Shown: positions 1 to 7,188 of the stretch, one piece after another
Layout of the letters: every line of letters begins with the position of its first letter
Numbering within the stretch: the stretch's first letter is position 1
DNA from: an uncultured Blautia sp.
GTDB taxonomy: Bacteria; Bacillota; Clostridia; Lachnospirales; Lachnospiraceae
Assembly: GCA_937893675.1 (NCBI GenBank)
Contig: CALBGI010000064.1
Coordinates: 1-38,409 of the forward strand
Direction: 5' to 3'
Length of the DNA: 38,409 nucleotides
Notes under the pieces: generated by a model
Told to the model about the DNA's origin: nothing
What the model saw: only the letters and a program-made list of their open reading frames with translations
The model's database searches: none
Program-made: the position numbers and the translations under genes

Positions 1-29
1 CTTCTAAACTCAAACCGTCTATTTCCTTT

Positions 30-47
30 GCCCGCCTTTGTGCGGGC
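30..47. terminator. GC-rich hairpin left of the insertion sequence
   Basis: A perfect 6 bp stem (GCCCGC with GCGGGC) closes a 6-base loop and is followed on the plus strand by a short T-rich stretch. It lies outside the IS200 subterminal hairpin, so it may be the terminator of a gene left of the window. The rest of 1-206 holds only insertion-sequence end structures and no coding region I can support. Confidence 0.3.
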
Positions 48-206
48 TATTTTCAGTCGCCCCCACCCGTAAAACGGGTGGCTCGACGGACGGCTATAAG
101 CCTTTTATGCTAGGCCAGCGTCTCAAGGCGCTGGCTTTCGCTTTGCTCCAGCCACTCTGCTTTTGACTCGTCGCCGCCCTTAAAAGGGCATTTGTATTAC
201 TTCGCC

Positions 207-662
207 TTAACCCTTAAAAGGGTCTTCATATTCTTTTACGCTAAGCTTATCCTGCATAATATCATATCTTTCCTGTTCTTGGATGTATTTACGTACTGTG
301 GCGTCATTTACCCCTACTGTACTTACATAATATCCTTCACTCCAAAAATGCCTATTTCCAAATTTATACTTTAAATTTGCGTGCCTATCAAATATCATAA
401 GTGCGGACTTCCCCTTTAAATATCCCATAAAGCTGGAAACACTGTATTTTGGTGGTATGATAACCAACATATGGATATGATCTGGCATAAGATGCCCTTC
501 AATAATTTCCACGCCTTTGTAAGAGCACAACTGCTTTATAATATCCCTGATATCAGCTTTGTATTGATTATAAATTATTTTTCGTCTATACTTTGGAGTG
601 AAAACAATGTGATATTTACACATCCATTTTGTGTGTGATAAATCATTGGTTTTCTTTGCCAT
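207..662 (-). CDS. tnpA: IS200/IS605 family transposase TnpA
   Basis: This is a 151-residue Y1 HUH transposase that moves the element as single-stranded DNA. The metal-binding HUH motif is H62-I-H64 inside PDHIHML. The likely catalytic tyrosine is Y126 in VRKYIQEQ, on the C-terminal helix. The N-terminus (KYHIVFTPKYRR) is characteristic of the family. Length is normal for IS200 TnpA, with no frameshift or internal stop, so the gene could be active. The start is ATG at 662, with an AAAGGTG ribosome binding site 5-6 bases upstream, and that site sits inside a 14 bp inverted repeat (663-726). No tnpB or guide-RNA gene is attached, which makes this the IS200 rather than the IS605 layout. Confidence 0.93.
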   Translation of the reverse strand: MAKKTNDLSHTKWMCKYHIVFTPKYRRKIIYNQYKADIRDIIKQLCSYKGVEIIEGHLMPDHIHMLVIIPPKYSVSSFMGYLKGKSALMIFDRHANLKYKFGNRHFWSEGYYVSTVGVNDATVRKYIQEQERYDIMQDKLSVKEYEDPFKG

Positions 663-726
663 AAAATCACCTTTCCTTTCTTAATAGTGGCTGGACACCT
701 CTATTATAACGCGGAAAGGTGATTTT
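663..726 (-). promoter_or_regulatory. tnpA 5' stem-loop with promoter inside the loop
   Basis: Perfect 14 bp arms (663-676 and 713-726) enclose a 36-base loop directly in front of the tnpA start. The arm next to tnpA contains its ribosome binding site. A TATAAT -10 for tnpA lies at 703-708, in the loop; the matching -35 is poor. A transcript started there would lack the distal arm and leave the ribosome site free. A read-through transcript from outside would contain both arms and hide it. Sequestering 5' hairpins are known for IS200; the read-through logic here is my inference. Confidence 0.6.
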
Positions 727-857
727 TTCGTATAACGATGGTCACCACCCGCAAAGCAGGTGGATTATAGTTCAAAACACCTGCACGATGCGCAAATGTT
801 TTGAACAGGCTAAAGCCGTATTCAAAAGTCCGACGGAAGTCGAACTTTCCTATAAAG

Positions 858-895
858 TAAAAAACGCGCATTTCTTTTTTATCAGAAATACGCGC
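858..895 (-). terminator. Terminator of the LytTR/AgrC-like operon
   Basis: On the minus strand a stem of 11 pairs with one mismatch (864-875 against 884-895) encloses an 8-base loop and is followed by a run of six T. It lies 13 bases beyond the stop of the histidine kinase C-terminal reading frame. The stretch 770-806 also holds a 10 bp inverted repeat (GTTCAAAACA/TGTTTTGAAC) of unknown role. Confidence 0.65.
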
Positions 896-908
896 CTGGT
901 CCTATTGT

Positions 909-1397
909 TTATTTTTTCGCCGGCAGATACAGCAAAACCTCTGCTCTGAACCGTTTGTCCGTATAGGAAATATCCATATCTCCTCCATTTTGGGCAACCA
1001 CCTTTTTTACACTCTCCAAACCGAATCCATGTGTGGAAACATTCTCCTTTGAAGTACGGAATCGGCTGTGTTCTCTCTTTATCTCGCCGCTGTAGCTGTT
1101 CTCAACAACAAGCATCAGAATCCCCTGTCTCTCCTGCAGCCGTACAAGCAGATACTTTTCTTCGGACGCTCTCGCTGCCTGAAGCGCATTTTCCACCAGA
1201 TTTCCAAGAATCACACAGATGTCAAAACTTTTTTCGTATAGCTTCGAGGGAATCTGAACCTGAATATCTGCCTGATCCAATATCTGGTCTACATCTTTTA
1301 AAAGATAATTCAGAATTCCGTCCACATCCTGGTTGCCTGACGATACCTTCTCCGCTGGATTCAGCATGAATTTTTTCATGTCATCAAGGTACTGCAC
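909..1397 (-). CDS. AgrC-like histidine kinase, C-terminal part (frameshifted)
   Basis: This frame encodes the ATP-binding GHKL domain of the kinase whose N-terminal part is at 1376-2179. An N-box is visible in NLVENALQAA and a G-box in HGFGLESVKK near the C-terminus, as in AgrC/ComD-type (HPK10) kinases. It is in a different frame from the upstream part. The join is the run of eight C at 1408-1415. Nine G on the coding strand (or six) would restore one continuous protein reading from KEVGG into TQLVQYLDDM. The formal GTG start at 1397 has no convincing ribosome binding site, so I do not think this part is translated alone. The fragment may reflect a real slipped-strand change or a base-calling error in the homopolymer. 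Confidence 0.75.
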   Translation of the reverse strand: MQYLDDMKKFMLNPAEKVSSGNQDVDGILNYLLKDVDQILDQADIQVQIPSKLYEKSFDICVILGNLVENALQAARASEEKYLLVRLQERQGILMLVVENSYSGEIKREHSRFRTSKENVSTHGFGLESVKKVVAQNGGDMDISYTDKRFRAEVLLYLPAKK

Positions 1398-2179
1398 AAG
1401 CTGTGTACCCCCCCCACCTCTTTTGCCATTTCCTTTAATTCCACCATGTGATGCTTCATATCATGACGCAGCTCATTGACACGCTCCTGCGATTCCTTTA
1501 TCACATCCAGCTGATGGCGATAGATCTGTATGCTCTGCTCCAGCATCTGTTTTTCCATACGGTCTGCATAGTATTCCGCCAAAAAATGATACAGGTAAAA
1601 AACAAACGTATTGATAAGCAAAAATCCTGCCGCTGTGACTACCATGGCTTTTTTGTCTCCGCTTAAGGAAGTGCCGTACCAAAGACATACAATGCTGATC
1701 AACGGAATCACAGCTAACACGGTCACATAATTTGCCGGTAAATCTGTTTTTTTATCTGTGGGGATGGTTCGCTCCAACACCAGCATAAACGACAAAGTCG
1801 CAAGACTCACGCCGCATGCATAAATCTGCGGAAGCGGAAGCTTTATATTTCCTCCCGTAAATACAAGCATCAGCATTGCATCGATCAAAACATCTATGGC
1901 ATACACAATAAAAACAACGAAAAACTTTTTCGGCCATTTTGTTTTATACGGCAGTAAAATAAAGAACAATGCCGCCAGGTTCGCAATGACCTTATAGGCA
2001 GGCACGGGAAATATGTAGCCGGTCAGCCCCGTCACAAACCATGCGATCGCATACAAAAAAAATGTGTGCTTCCATCTGCATTCTTCTGAAACAAATATTG
2101 CAATGCCTCGCTTATTGGCATAAAATATCACCGCATTTGCCATAAAGTAAAGCACTGTGTCCATTCCCCACTCAGTCAT
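1376..2179 (-). CDS. AgrC-like histidine kinase, N-terminal part (frameshifted)
   Basis: The frame gives a polytopic membrane sensor with about six hydrophobic helices over residues 1-205, then a dimerisation helix with the phosphoacceptor region ELRHDMKHHM (probable His239). This is the peptide-pheromone-sensor plan of AgrC-type kinases. The reading frame leaves the kinase sequence after KEVGG at a G8 tract on the coding strand and stops ten codons later, so no ATP-binding domain is made in this frame. The ATG at 2179 overlaps the end of the LytTR regulator gene by 8 bases (ATGACTGA), which implies translational coupling and a cognate pair. No agrB or agrD-like gene is visible next to it, so the ligand is unknown. 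Confidence 0.8.
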   Translation of the reverse strand: MTEWGMDTVLYFMANAVIFYANKRGIAIFVSEECRWKHTFFLYAIAWFVTGLTGYIFPVPAYKVIANLAALFFILLPYKTKWPKKFFVVFIVYAIDVLIDAMLMLVFTGGNIKLPLPQIYACGVSLATLSFMLVLERTIPTDKKTDLPANYVTVLAVIPLISIVCLWYGTSLSGDKKAMVVTAAGFLLINTFVFYLYHFLAEYYADRMEKQMLEQSIQIYRHQLDVIKESQERVNELRHDMKHHMVELKEMAKEVGGVHSLCSTLMT

Positions 2180-2879
2180 TTCTGTTCTCCCGGATCATCC
2201 TTCTGATTTCCACACGGTTGGCCTTACTGATCCCCAGCGTATCCCCGTTCACCATTTCTACCCAGTCATAGGCAAACCGCCGCACATGCGTATGATTGAT
2301 CAGATAGGACTTGTGGATCCTCAGAAACAATTCCCGTGGGACTTTCTCCGCCACCTGGCTGAGCTTTCCGTAAAAACTGCCGGTCCCCTTTTCTGTCACC
2401 ACATAGATTACCCTGCCGTTGCTCTGAAAGTAAAGAATTTCCTTGTACTTCACCTGAAAACAGCCTTGCTTGTTCTGATACGCAAAAATATCATTGTTCT
2501 TTCCTGCCAGCCGGAATACATTGTCCAGCGTGCTTCTGATTTTTTCTCTGTTCAGCGGCTTTACCAGAAAATGAAAAGGGCGGTTCTGAAACAGTTCCAT
2601 AGCATACTGCGTCTTGGAGGATATGTAAATCAGAAAAATACTCTCATTCTGCAAAACCGTCCGTATATATTTCCCAATCTCTACGCCGTCCTTCCCGGGA
2701 GGCTCTATATCCAGAAACAGAATATCTGTCTCCACCTTTTCCAGATGTTCAATCAGCTCTTCCCCGGAATAAAAAACCGAAACCGTGAGCAAAATGTCTC
2801 TGGAAGCCGCATATTCTGTCAAAATTTCTTTCAGCTCCGCACAGGTGCTCTTTTCATCGTCACAAATTACTGCCTGCAT
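2172..2879 (-). CDS. LytTR-family response regulator (AgrA-like)
   Basis: This 235-residue protein has an N-terminal receiver domain (acidic pair D7/D8, phosphoacceptor D57 in LFLDIEPPG, conserved lysine in LVKPLN) and a C-terminal LytTR DNA-binding domain (about 135-230, with LFLRIHKSYLIN). Such regulators bind short direct repeats upstream of target promoters and pair with AgrC/LytS-type kinases. I chose the ATG at 2879 because GGAGA precedes it at good spacing; the longer frame starting ten codons upstream lacks this. The last 8 bases overlap the kinase start. It has its own strong promoter (2938-2966), so it need not depend on the permease operon upstream. Confidence 0.92.
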   Translation of the reverse strand: MQAVICDDEKSTCAELKEILTEYAASRDILLTVSVFYSGEELIEHLEKVETDILFLDIEPPGKDGVEIGKYIRTVLQNESIFLIYISSKTQYAMELFQNRPFHFLVKPLNREKIRSTLDNVFRLAGKNNDIFAYQNKQGCFQVKYKEILYFQSNGRVIYVVTEKGTGSFYGKLSQVAEKVPRELFLRIHKSYLINHTHVRRFAYDWVEMVNGDTLGISKANRVEIRRMIRENRND

Positions 2880-2937
2880 GATTTTTCTCCGTTTCGTCCC
2901 GTCACACATTCTGACTGCTTTTTCTTTAGTATATTTT

Positions 2938-2966
2938 TATTTGCAGGCTCTGTCAACAAAACGCGG
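2938..2966 (-). promoter_or_regulatory. Sigma-A promoter of the LytTR regulator operon
   Basis: On the minus strand there is a perfect -35 TTGACA (2961-2966), 17 bases of spacer, and a -10 TATACT (2938-2943), about 60 bases before the regulator ATG. A promoter this close to consensus suggests constitutive or repressor-controlled expression. Confidence 0.8.
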
Positions 2967-2984
2967 TATTTTCGCAGACACCTT

Positions 2985-4007
2985 CTACTCTGTATTGCGT
3001 TTCTTCCTTATGCACAAAAAATACGCGGCCAACGCAACCACAGCCGCAGCGCACCCTTTTGCCGCCATAAGAATGCCTTCTGCCTGCCAGATGGCTTTCG
3101 GCATGATCAAATACCAGAAAAACCCGTTTTTAAGCTCGCTCCATTTTTTCGACCAGAAAGAAAAATCCGACCATTTGCCGGGAATCCAGTCCGGGGAGAT
3201 CCGCACGTATTTTGTCAGGAGAAATGCCGCCGCCAGAACGGGAAGCAAAAGAAGCACTGTCCAAAGCCAATATTCCGGCTGAGATTTTGACAGGCCTTTC
3301 CGCGAAACAGCCGCCGTCTTTATAAGACGGATTCCGATCGCTGCCGGCAGCAGCAGAAGCGCCAGAAACAGGATCGGACGGCTCGCACTCCCGCCGGACA
3401 CGGTTCCGGAAAGACCGCAGCTCATCAGCGCTTTTTTCGCCGCGCTGCCTTTGCTCTCCCCGGCCTTTGGCTTCACATACATAGTGGTATATACATTTTC
3501 TGTTTGTTCCGGCCGGTACACAAGCATAGGCTGCTGCCAGTTCGTCACCTTGCGGACTACATAGGTTCTGTCCTGATATTCCAGAGAGCCTCCCTCTGCC
3601 TGCGCACTGCCAAAAAGTGCCACCGCAGTGCTTCGATCTATGATACAGCCCTCGTAGTCCTCTTCTCCAAGTCCCCGGCAGCGCCAGTCATAAAGAGAGG
3701 CGTCTCCCTGAAGCCCCACCGCCATCGCCTCTGTCTGCCGGGCATAGGCTTTCCGTGACACATTTTCAATTCCGCCTCCGGTCAGAAAACAAAGCTCCAG
3801 GGGTGTTTCCTGTTCCGCATTGCTCCCAAGAATCCGCTGTACCTCTGCCGTGGCGGGACAGTTTCCCGACAAAAACACTGCGGCACAGGAATTTTCCGGA
3901 AGCTTCAGATACACCATCACCCCGTAAAGATAGCATGCCGCCGCAAGAAGCGCCAGGGCAAGACTTCCCAGATGAAGCTGCGGCCTTGCCTTTGTTTTCC
4001 CTGTCAT
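2985..4007 (-). CDS. MacB-like membrane protein of unknown function
   Basis: The protein has 340 residues. One N-terminal helix (about 13-34) precedes an extracytoplasmic domain of about 170 residues, followed by three C-terminal helices (about 208-230, 246-268, 308-335). The order one helix, large outer domain, three helices is that of MacB/FtsX-type permeases. The segment with GCIIDRSTAVALFGS and LEYQDRTYVVRKV resembles the end of a MacB periplasmic core. It is shorter than MacB (usually about 400 or more), and no ATPase is beside it. Its ATG overlaps the stop of the HlyD-like adaptor gene (ATGA), as expected for an adaptor and permease made together. A strongly amphipathic Trp/Lys/Ser-rich stretch (WSDFSFWSKKWSELKNG) lies between the third and fourth helices. 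The MacB assignment is inference from topology and weak motifs. Confidence 0.7.
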   Translation of the reverse strand: MTGKTKARPQLHLGSLALALLAAACYLYGVMVYLKLPENSCAAVFLSGNCPATAEVQRILGSNAEQETPLELCFLTGGGIENVSRKAYARQTEAMAVGLQGDASLYDWRCRGLGEEDYEGCIIDRSTAVALFGSAQAEGGSLEYQDRTYVVRKVTNWQQPMLVYRPEQTENVYTTMYVKPKAGESKGSAAKKALMSCGLSGTVSGGSASRPILFLALLLLPAAIGIRLIKTAAVSRKGLSKSQPEYWLWTVLLLLPVLAAAFLLTKYVRISPDWIPGKWSDFSFWSKKWSELKNGFFWYLIMPKAIWQAEGILMAAKGCAAAVVALAAYFLCIRKKRNTE

Positions 4008-5329
4008 GACTCCTGCAGCCGCACGCGGCTGCCCTCCTGTATCTCTCTGTCAGAATTCACGATAATCTTTTGCTGCGCGCCGATGCTTCCCTCCTGCAAG
4101 GCAGCCAGGCTCTCGTTTTTGGCCAAAACCGAAACCTCCACCTTTCGGGCCACTTCCACCTGGCCCAGAACAGAATCCTTCGTGTCCACCACAAATACAG
4201 AGTACACGCCGTTTTCTTCCATAAGGGCGGACAGCGGCACGCAGGCTGCATAAGGCCCTTCCTCTGCAGAAAGCTCAAAATCCGCGGTCTCTCCGATATT
4301 CAGGGAATTTTCCGGAAGAAGAATGGATACCTGCCGAAGGTCCGGATTCTGCTCGTCCTCCTTTACATTCTCCACCACCCCATCCGGGATTTCCTTCTTG
4401 CTGCTTCCTTTTACAAAGGCTTTCTGCCCCGGTGTCACATACTCCGCCTCCGACTCCCGGATTGTTCCCGTCATCCGAAGCTGTCCTGTTTTTTCGTAGA
4501 GGATCACCGCTGCCGCCTCCGTGGTTGTGGCCCCCGTGCCGGAAATGATCTCTTTTACCACACCATCCGCCGGCGCGCAGACCTTCCCCCCATTGTCCGA
4601 AAGCTTCTGAAGCGAAGCAAGCTCCTCCTGCGCCTTTGAGAGCTCCTGGCTCGCATTGGCAAGACTTCCGTCCGAGGCTTCTGCCGCTTTTGCGTCCTCA
4701 ATGGCGCGCTCCGCCTGAGTCACACTGTCATTGTAGGTGATGATCGCCTGATTGAGCGCTTCCTCCTGGGCGCGGATGGCATCCAGCAGCGCCTGCTCCT
4801 GGCTGCTGTCCGGGCTTCCCGCGTCATAATAATTCTGCAGCTTCTGATAGGCCACATCCACCTCCATCTGCGCATTGGCAATATTGATCTCCCCGTTGCT
4901 CACCGCCATATCATAATTTTCCTCTGCTCTTGCAAGCTCCAGAGATTTTTTGGTGTCCTCGACTGTCTCTTTGCTGCGCAGATCCTCTTCCTGACGCTGG
5001 AGACGTTCCACCTCCTTCTGCTGCTTTTCCACGGATTCCTTCAGCCAGTCCGCGGAAAGCACCAAAAGCGCCTCGTCCTCTGCCACCGACTGCCCCTCCT
5101 GCACCAGAACCTGTTCCACCTTCTGTCCTTCCTTGGCAAACACGGCCCGTTCTCTTGTTCCCTCTACTTTTCCCGTCCCCGGCACCTTGTGCACGATCTT
5201 CTGATTCTGGATCACAGATACCTGCACCTTTGCCACATTCACCGAATCCGCGGCGCGGGACAGCAGGGTAAACATGAGCATCATGACAAAAAACATTCCG
5301 ATCCATTTTAAAATTTTTTTACGTTCCAT
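4004..5329 (-). CDS. HlyD-family efflux adaptor
   Basis: This 441-residue membrane-fusion-type adaptor has an N-terminal anchor helix (about 8-26), then a biotinyl-lipoyl-like half (GTGKVEGTRERAVFA and VQEGQSVAEDEALLVL), a long coiled-coil hairpin rich in Glu/Gln/Lys/Ala (about 110-245), the second lipoyl half (NGGKVCAPADGVVKEI), and beta-barrel and membrane-proximal domains to the end. Adaptors of this type link a membrane transporter to the cell envelope. Here it lies 6 bases after a sugar-type ABC permease and overlaps a MacB-like gene, which is an odd neighbourhood for an export adaptor. The ATG at 5329 follows AAGGAG/AAGGGG in the end of the preceding gene. Confidence 0.88.
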   Translation of the reverse strand: MERKKILKWIGMFFVMMLMFTLLSRAADSVNVAKVQVSVIQNQKIVHKVPGTGKVEGTRERAVFAKEGQKVEQVLVQEGQSVAEDEALLVLSADWLKESVEKQQKEVERLQRQEEDLRSKETVEDTKKSLELARAEENYDMAVSNGEINIANAQMEVDVAYQKLQNYYDAGSPDSSQEQALLDAIRAQEEALNQAIITYNDSVTQAERAIEDAKAAEASDGSLANASQELSKAQEELASLQKLSDNGGKVCAPADGVVKEIISGTGATTTEAAAVILYEKTGQLRMTGTIRESEAEYVTPGQKAFVKGSSKKEIPDGVVENVKEDEQNPDLRQVSILLPENSLNIGETADFELSAEEGPYAACVPLSALMEENGVYSVFVVDTKDSVLGQVEVARKVEVSVLAKNESLAALQEGSIGAQQKIIVNSDREIQEGSRVRLQES

Positions 5330-5335
5330 TTCCCC

Positions 5336-6172
5336 TTACTCCTTCACTGCTGTTGAAATGATTCCCTGCTCCAGATAATCCTGCCCGGCCAAGAATACCA
5401 AAAGGGCCGGAAGCAGCACGATCACCGAAGCCGCAAAAGCAAACGCTGCCTGCTCCGCCCCAATGTTGGGAAGAAACAGGGACAGCGGCCAGTTTTCCAT
5501 GGTTTTCAGGAAGGCCATAGGCTGTTCAATGAGATTCCAGTATTCCAAAAATCCCAGAACCATGGCAGAAACCACGCCTGGCGACCCCAGAGGAAGCCCT
5601 ACACGCACAAAAAGCAGAAGCTCTCCCGCGCCATCCAGGCGGGCCGCCTCCATAAGCGCTTCCGGAATCCCCTCAAAGAACCGGTACATGATAAATACCG
5701 GAAACGTAGAAAATACCGCGGGGAGGATGATTCCCAAAAGGCTGTCCAGAAGCCCCAGCCGATCCAATACCAGATAGTTGCTCAGCATCATCACCTGAAA
5801 CGGCATCATCATCAGAATAATATACAGGGTAAACAAAAGCTTTCGTCCCCGGAAGCGGTACCTGGCAAAGCCCCAGGCCGCCGGTACTCCCACCAGGAGC
5901 TGTCCCAGAAGCACTCCCCCGGTAAGCTTCACGGAATTCCAGAACATGACAAAAAACTCCGGCGAATCCAGAAGCACCTCCACGTAGGAGGACAGGGTTG
6001 GATATCTGGGCACAAGCCTCCAGGCGGCATACCCGGTTCCTTCACCAAGCGCCGGGAGAAGCAGATCCGCCAGCTCTTTTTTCCCCATGATCGAGCCGGT
6101 AAACAAAAACACTACCGGAAGCACCACCAAAACCGCCAAAAATGACAGAAAAAGCGCAGCAATTTTTTTCAC
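5336..6172 (-). CDS. Carbohydrate-type ABC permease, MalG-like
   Basis: The protein has 278 residues and about six membrane helices, and belongs to the binding-protein-dependent (CUT1) permease family. The EAA loop that docks to the ABC ATPase is intact (EAARLDGAGELLLF within residues 175-199, ending in GLPLGSPG). It therefore needs an ATPase, but none is encoded in the neighbouring operons; many Lachnospiraceae share one MsmX-type ATPase among sugar transporters, and that could supply it. The start is GTG at 6172, chosen because AAGGAGG sits 10 bases upstream inside the end of the partner permease. The two permease genes are 3 bases apart. The substrate cannot be read from the sequence. Confidence 0.9.
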   Translation of the reverse strand: MKKIAALFLSFLAVLVVLPVVFLFTGSIMGKKELADLLLPALGEGTGYAAWRLVPRYPTLSSYVEVLLDSPEFFVMFWNSVKLTGGVLLGQLLVGVPAAWGFARYRFRGRKLLFTLYIILMMMPFQVMMLSNYLVLDRLGLLDSLLGIILPAVFSTFPVFIMYRFFEGIPEALMEAARLDGAGELLLFVRVGLPLGSPGVVSAMVLGFLEYWNLIEQPMAFLKTMENWPLSLFLPNIGAEQAAFAFAASVIVLLPALLVFLAGQDYLEQGIISTAVKE

Positions 6173-6175
6173 AGA

Positions 6176-7021
6176 TCACTCCTCCTTTTCCCAGGCTCTG
6201 GAAAGCAGAAGCACCAGCGCCAGAATACAGCATCCGGTGATCACTGCGGCCGCGGCCATTTTGTCAAAATCCATATTTCGGTACCAGTTGTTAAAAAGAT
6301 GCTGCAGAAGATACATCTTCTCCTGCGGATAATCCCCGGCTACCAGATACGCCTCCCGAAATACTTTGAACCCGTTTAACAGGGAAAGAACCGCAATGGT
6401 ATAGAGGGACGGCAGAAGATTCGGCAGAGTGATGCGCCAGAAGCACATCCACTCTCCAGCCCCGTCCACTCTGGCTGCCTCGTAAATATTATTGGGTATT
6501 GCGGAAAGCCCGGCGATCCAAAGTACCACGTCATAGCCCAGATTTCTCCATATGTAACTGATCACCAGCATCCAGAAGGACGCCTCGGAATTCATCCAGT
6601 CCACCGCGGGAAGAGACAGTGCTGCACACAGGTGGTTCAGCAGTCCCTGGCTGTGAAACAGCACTCTCCACAAAAGCACCACGGACGCCACCGGAATCGC
6701 CATGGGAAGAAGAAACAGGCTTTTCTGCACCTGCATCCATTTCCCCTGTTTGGAAAGAAGCACTGCGATTACCAGGGACAGGGCTACCAGAATGGGAATA
6801 CATACGCAAAAAAAGCGCAGAGTATTGCCCGCCGCCAGACGAAAGGCCTGGTTTTCAAATACCTTCTGATAATTGGATATCCCGGTAAACTCCTCGCTTA
6901 CCGCACTGTAAAAGGAACGCCGCACCACCTCCCCATAAGGGATCAGCCAAAAGAGGGCCACCCCCAGAAGACTGGGCAGGACAAACAAAAATCCCTTTCT
7001 CTGCCGTTGTCTGAAATTCAT
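6176..7021 (-). CDS. Carbohydrate-type ABC permease, MalF-like
   Basis: This is the first gene of the minus-strand operon running to about 2985. It encodes 281 residues with about six helices (first about 11-33) and an intact EAA loop (EAARVDGAGEWMCFW, residues 181-200, ending ITLPNLLP). It should form a heterodimer with the MalG-like product of the next gene. The ATG at 7021 is preceded by GGAGAG. The promoter upstream has a TATACT -10 and a response-regulator box 9 bases away from it, so the operon is probably controlled by the regulator encoded divergently at 7189. A partner binding protein is likely one or both of the secreted fusions at 7993-12607, which share the control element. Confidence 0.9.
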   Translation of the reverse strand: MNFRQRQRKGFLFVLPSLLGVALFWLIPYGEVVRRSFYSAVSEEFTGISNYQKVFENQAFRLAAGNTLRFFCVCIPILVALSLVIAVLLSKQGKWMQVQKSLFLLPMAIPVASVVLLWRVLFHSQGLLNHLCAALSLPAVDWMNSEASFWMLVISYIWRNLGYDVVLWIAGLSAIPNNIYEAARVDGAGEWMCFWRITLPNLLPSLYTIAVLSLLNGFKVFREAYLVAGDYPQEKMYLLQHLFNNWYRNMDFDKMAAAAVITGCCILALVLLLSRAWEKEE

Positions 7022-7075
7022 GCTCTTACTCTCCGTCTCATTCAGGCTTGCATCGCCTTTTTCTTATGCTACAAT

Positions 7076-7155
7076 AGTATAGCAGGCAAATCTCTAAGAA
7101 TTCTCTAAGCTCTGCGGCAGTTTTAGAGAATCCTTAGAGACTTGTCTGGTATCAT
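7076..7155. promoter_or_regulatory. Divergent promoters with paired response-regulator boxes
   Basis: Two TCTCTAA boxes (7091-7097, 7102-7108) and two inverted TTAGAGA boxes (7123-7129, 7134-7140) are each spaced 11 bases start to start, i.e. 7-4-7 direct repeats typical of OmpR-type dimers. Each pair ends exactly 9 bases from a -10: TATACT on the minus strand at 7076-7081 (permease operon) and TATCAT on the plus strand at 7150-7155 (response regulator). Neither promoter has a good -35; the boxes occupy that place, which fits activation. The same design recurs at 12639-12727. Confidence 0.8.
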
Positions 7156-7188
7156 AAGCATCAAATGACAGGAAAGGCAGGAATCTAC

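Larger units (their letters stand above)
60..770 (-). mobile_element. IS200-type insertion sequence (single tnpA, no tnpB)
   Basis: The element is about 700 bp and is defined by one Y1 transposase gene between two subterminal hairpins that share a CCACCCG-type stem. The right-end hairpin is at 63-81 (7 bp stem, loop TAAAA). The left-end hairpin, upstream of tnpA, is at 745-763 (CCACC/GGTGG plus an inner GC pair, one mismatch). IS200/IS605 elements lack terminal inverted repeats and use such hairpins for single-strand recognition by TnpA, so this layout is expected. Two copies of a CCCTT-AA-AAGGG palindrome lie between the tnpA stop and the right end (176-189 and 211-222). I infer the limits from the hairpins. 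The exact cleavage sites are not determined and could be tens of bases further out. Confidence 0.7.

Noticed and set aside
192..374. 60-codon plus-strand frame
   Set aside because: It is antisense to the C-terminal part of tnpA with no ribosome site or recognisable feature.
770..806. 10 bp inverted repeat as the left tip of the insertion sequence
   Set aside because: IS200 elements do not have terminal inverted repeats, and the sequence is not matched at the other end. It may be a remnant of the target region, so I did not use it as a boundary.
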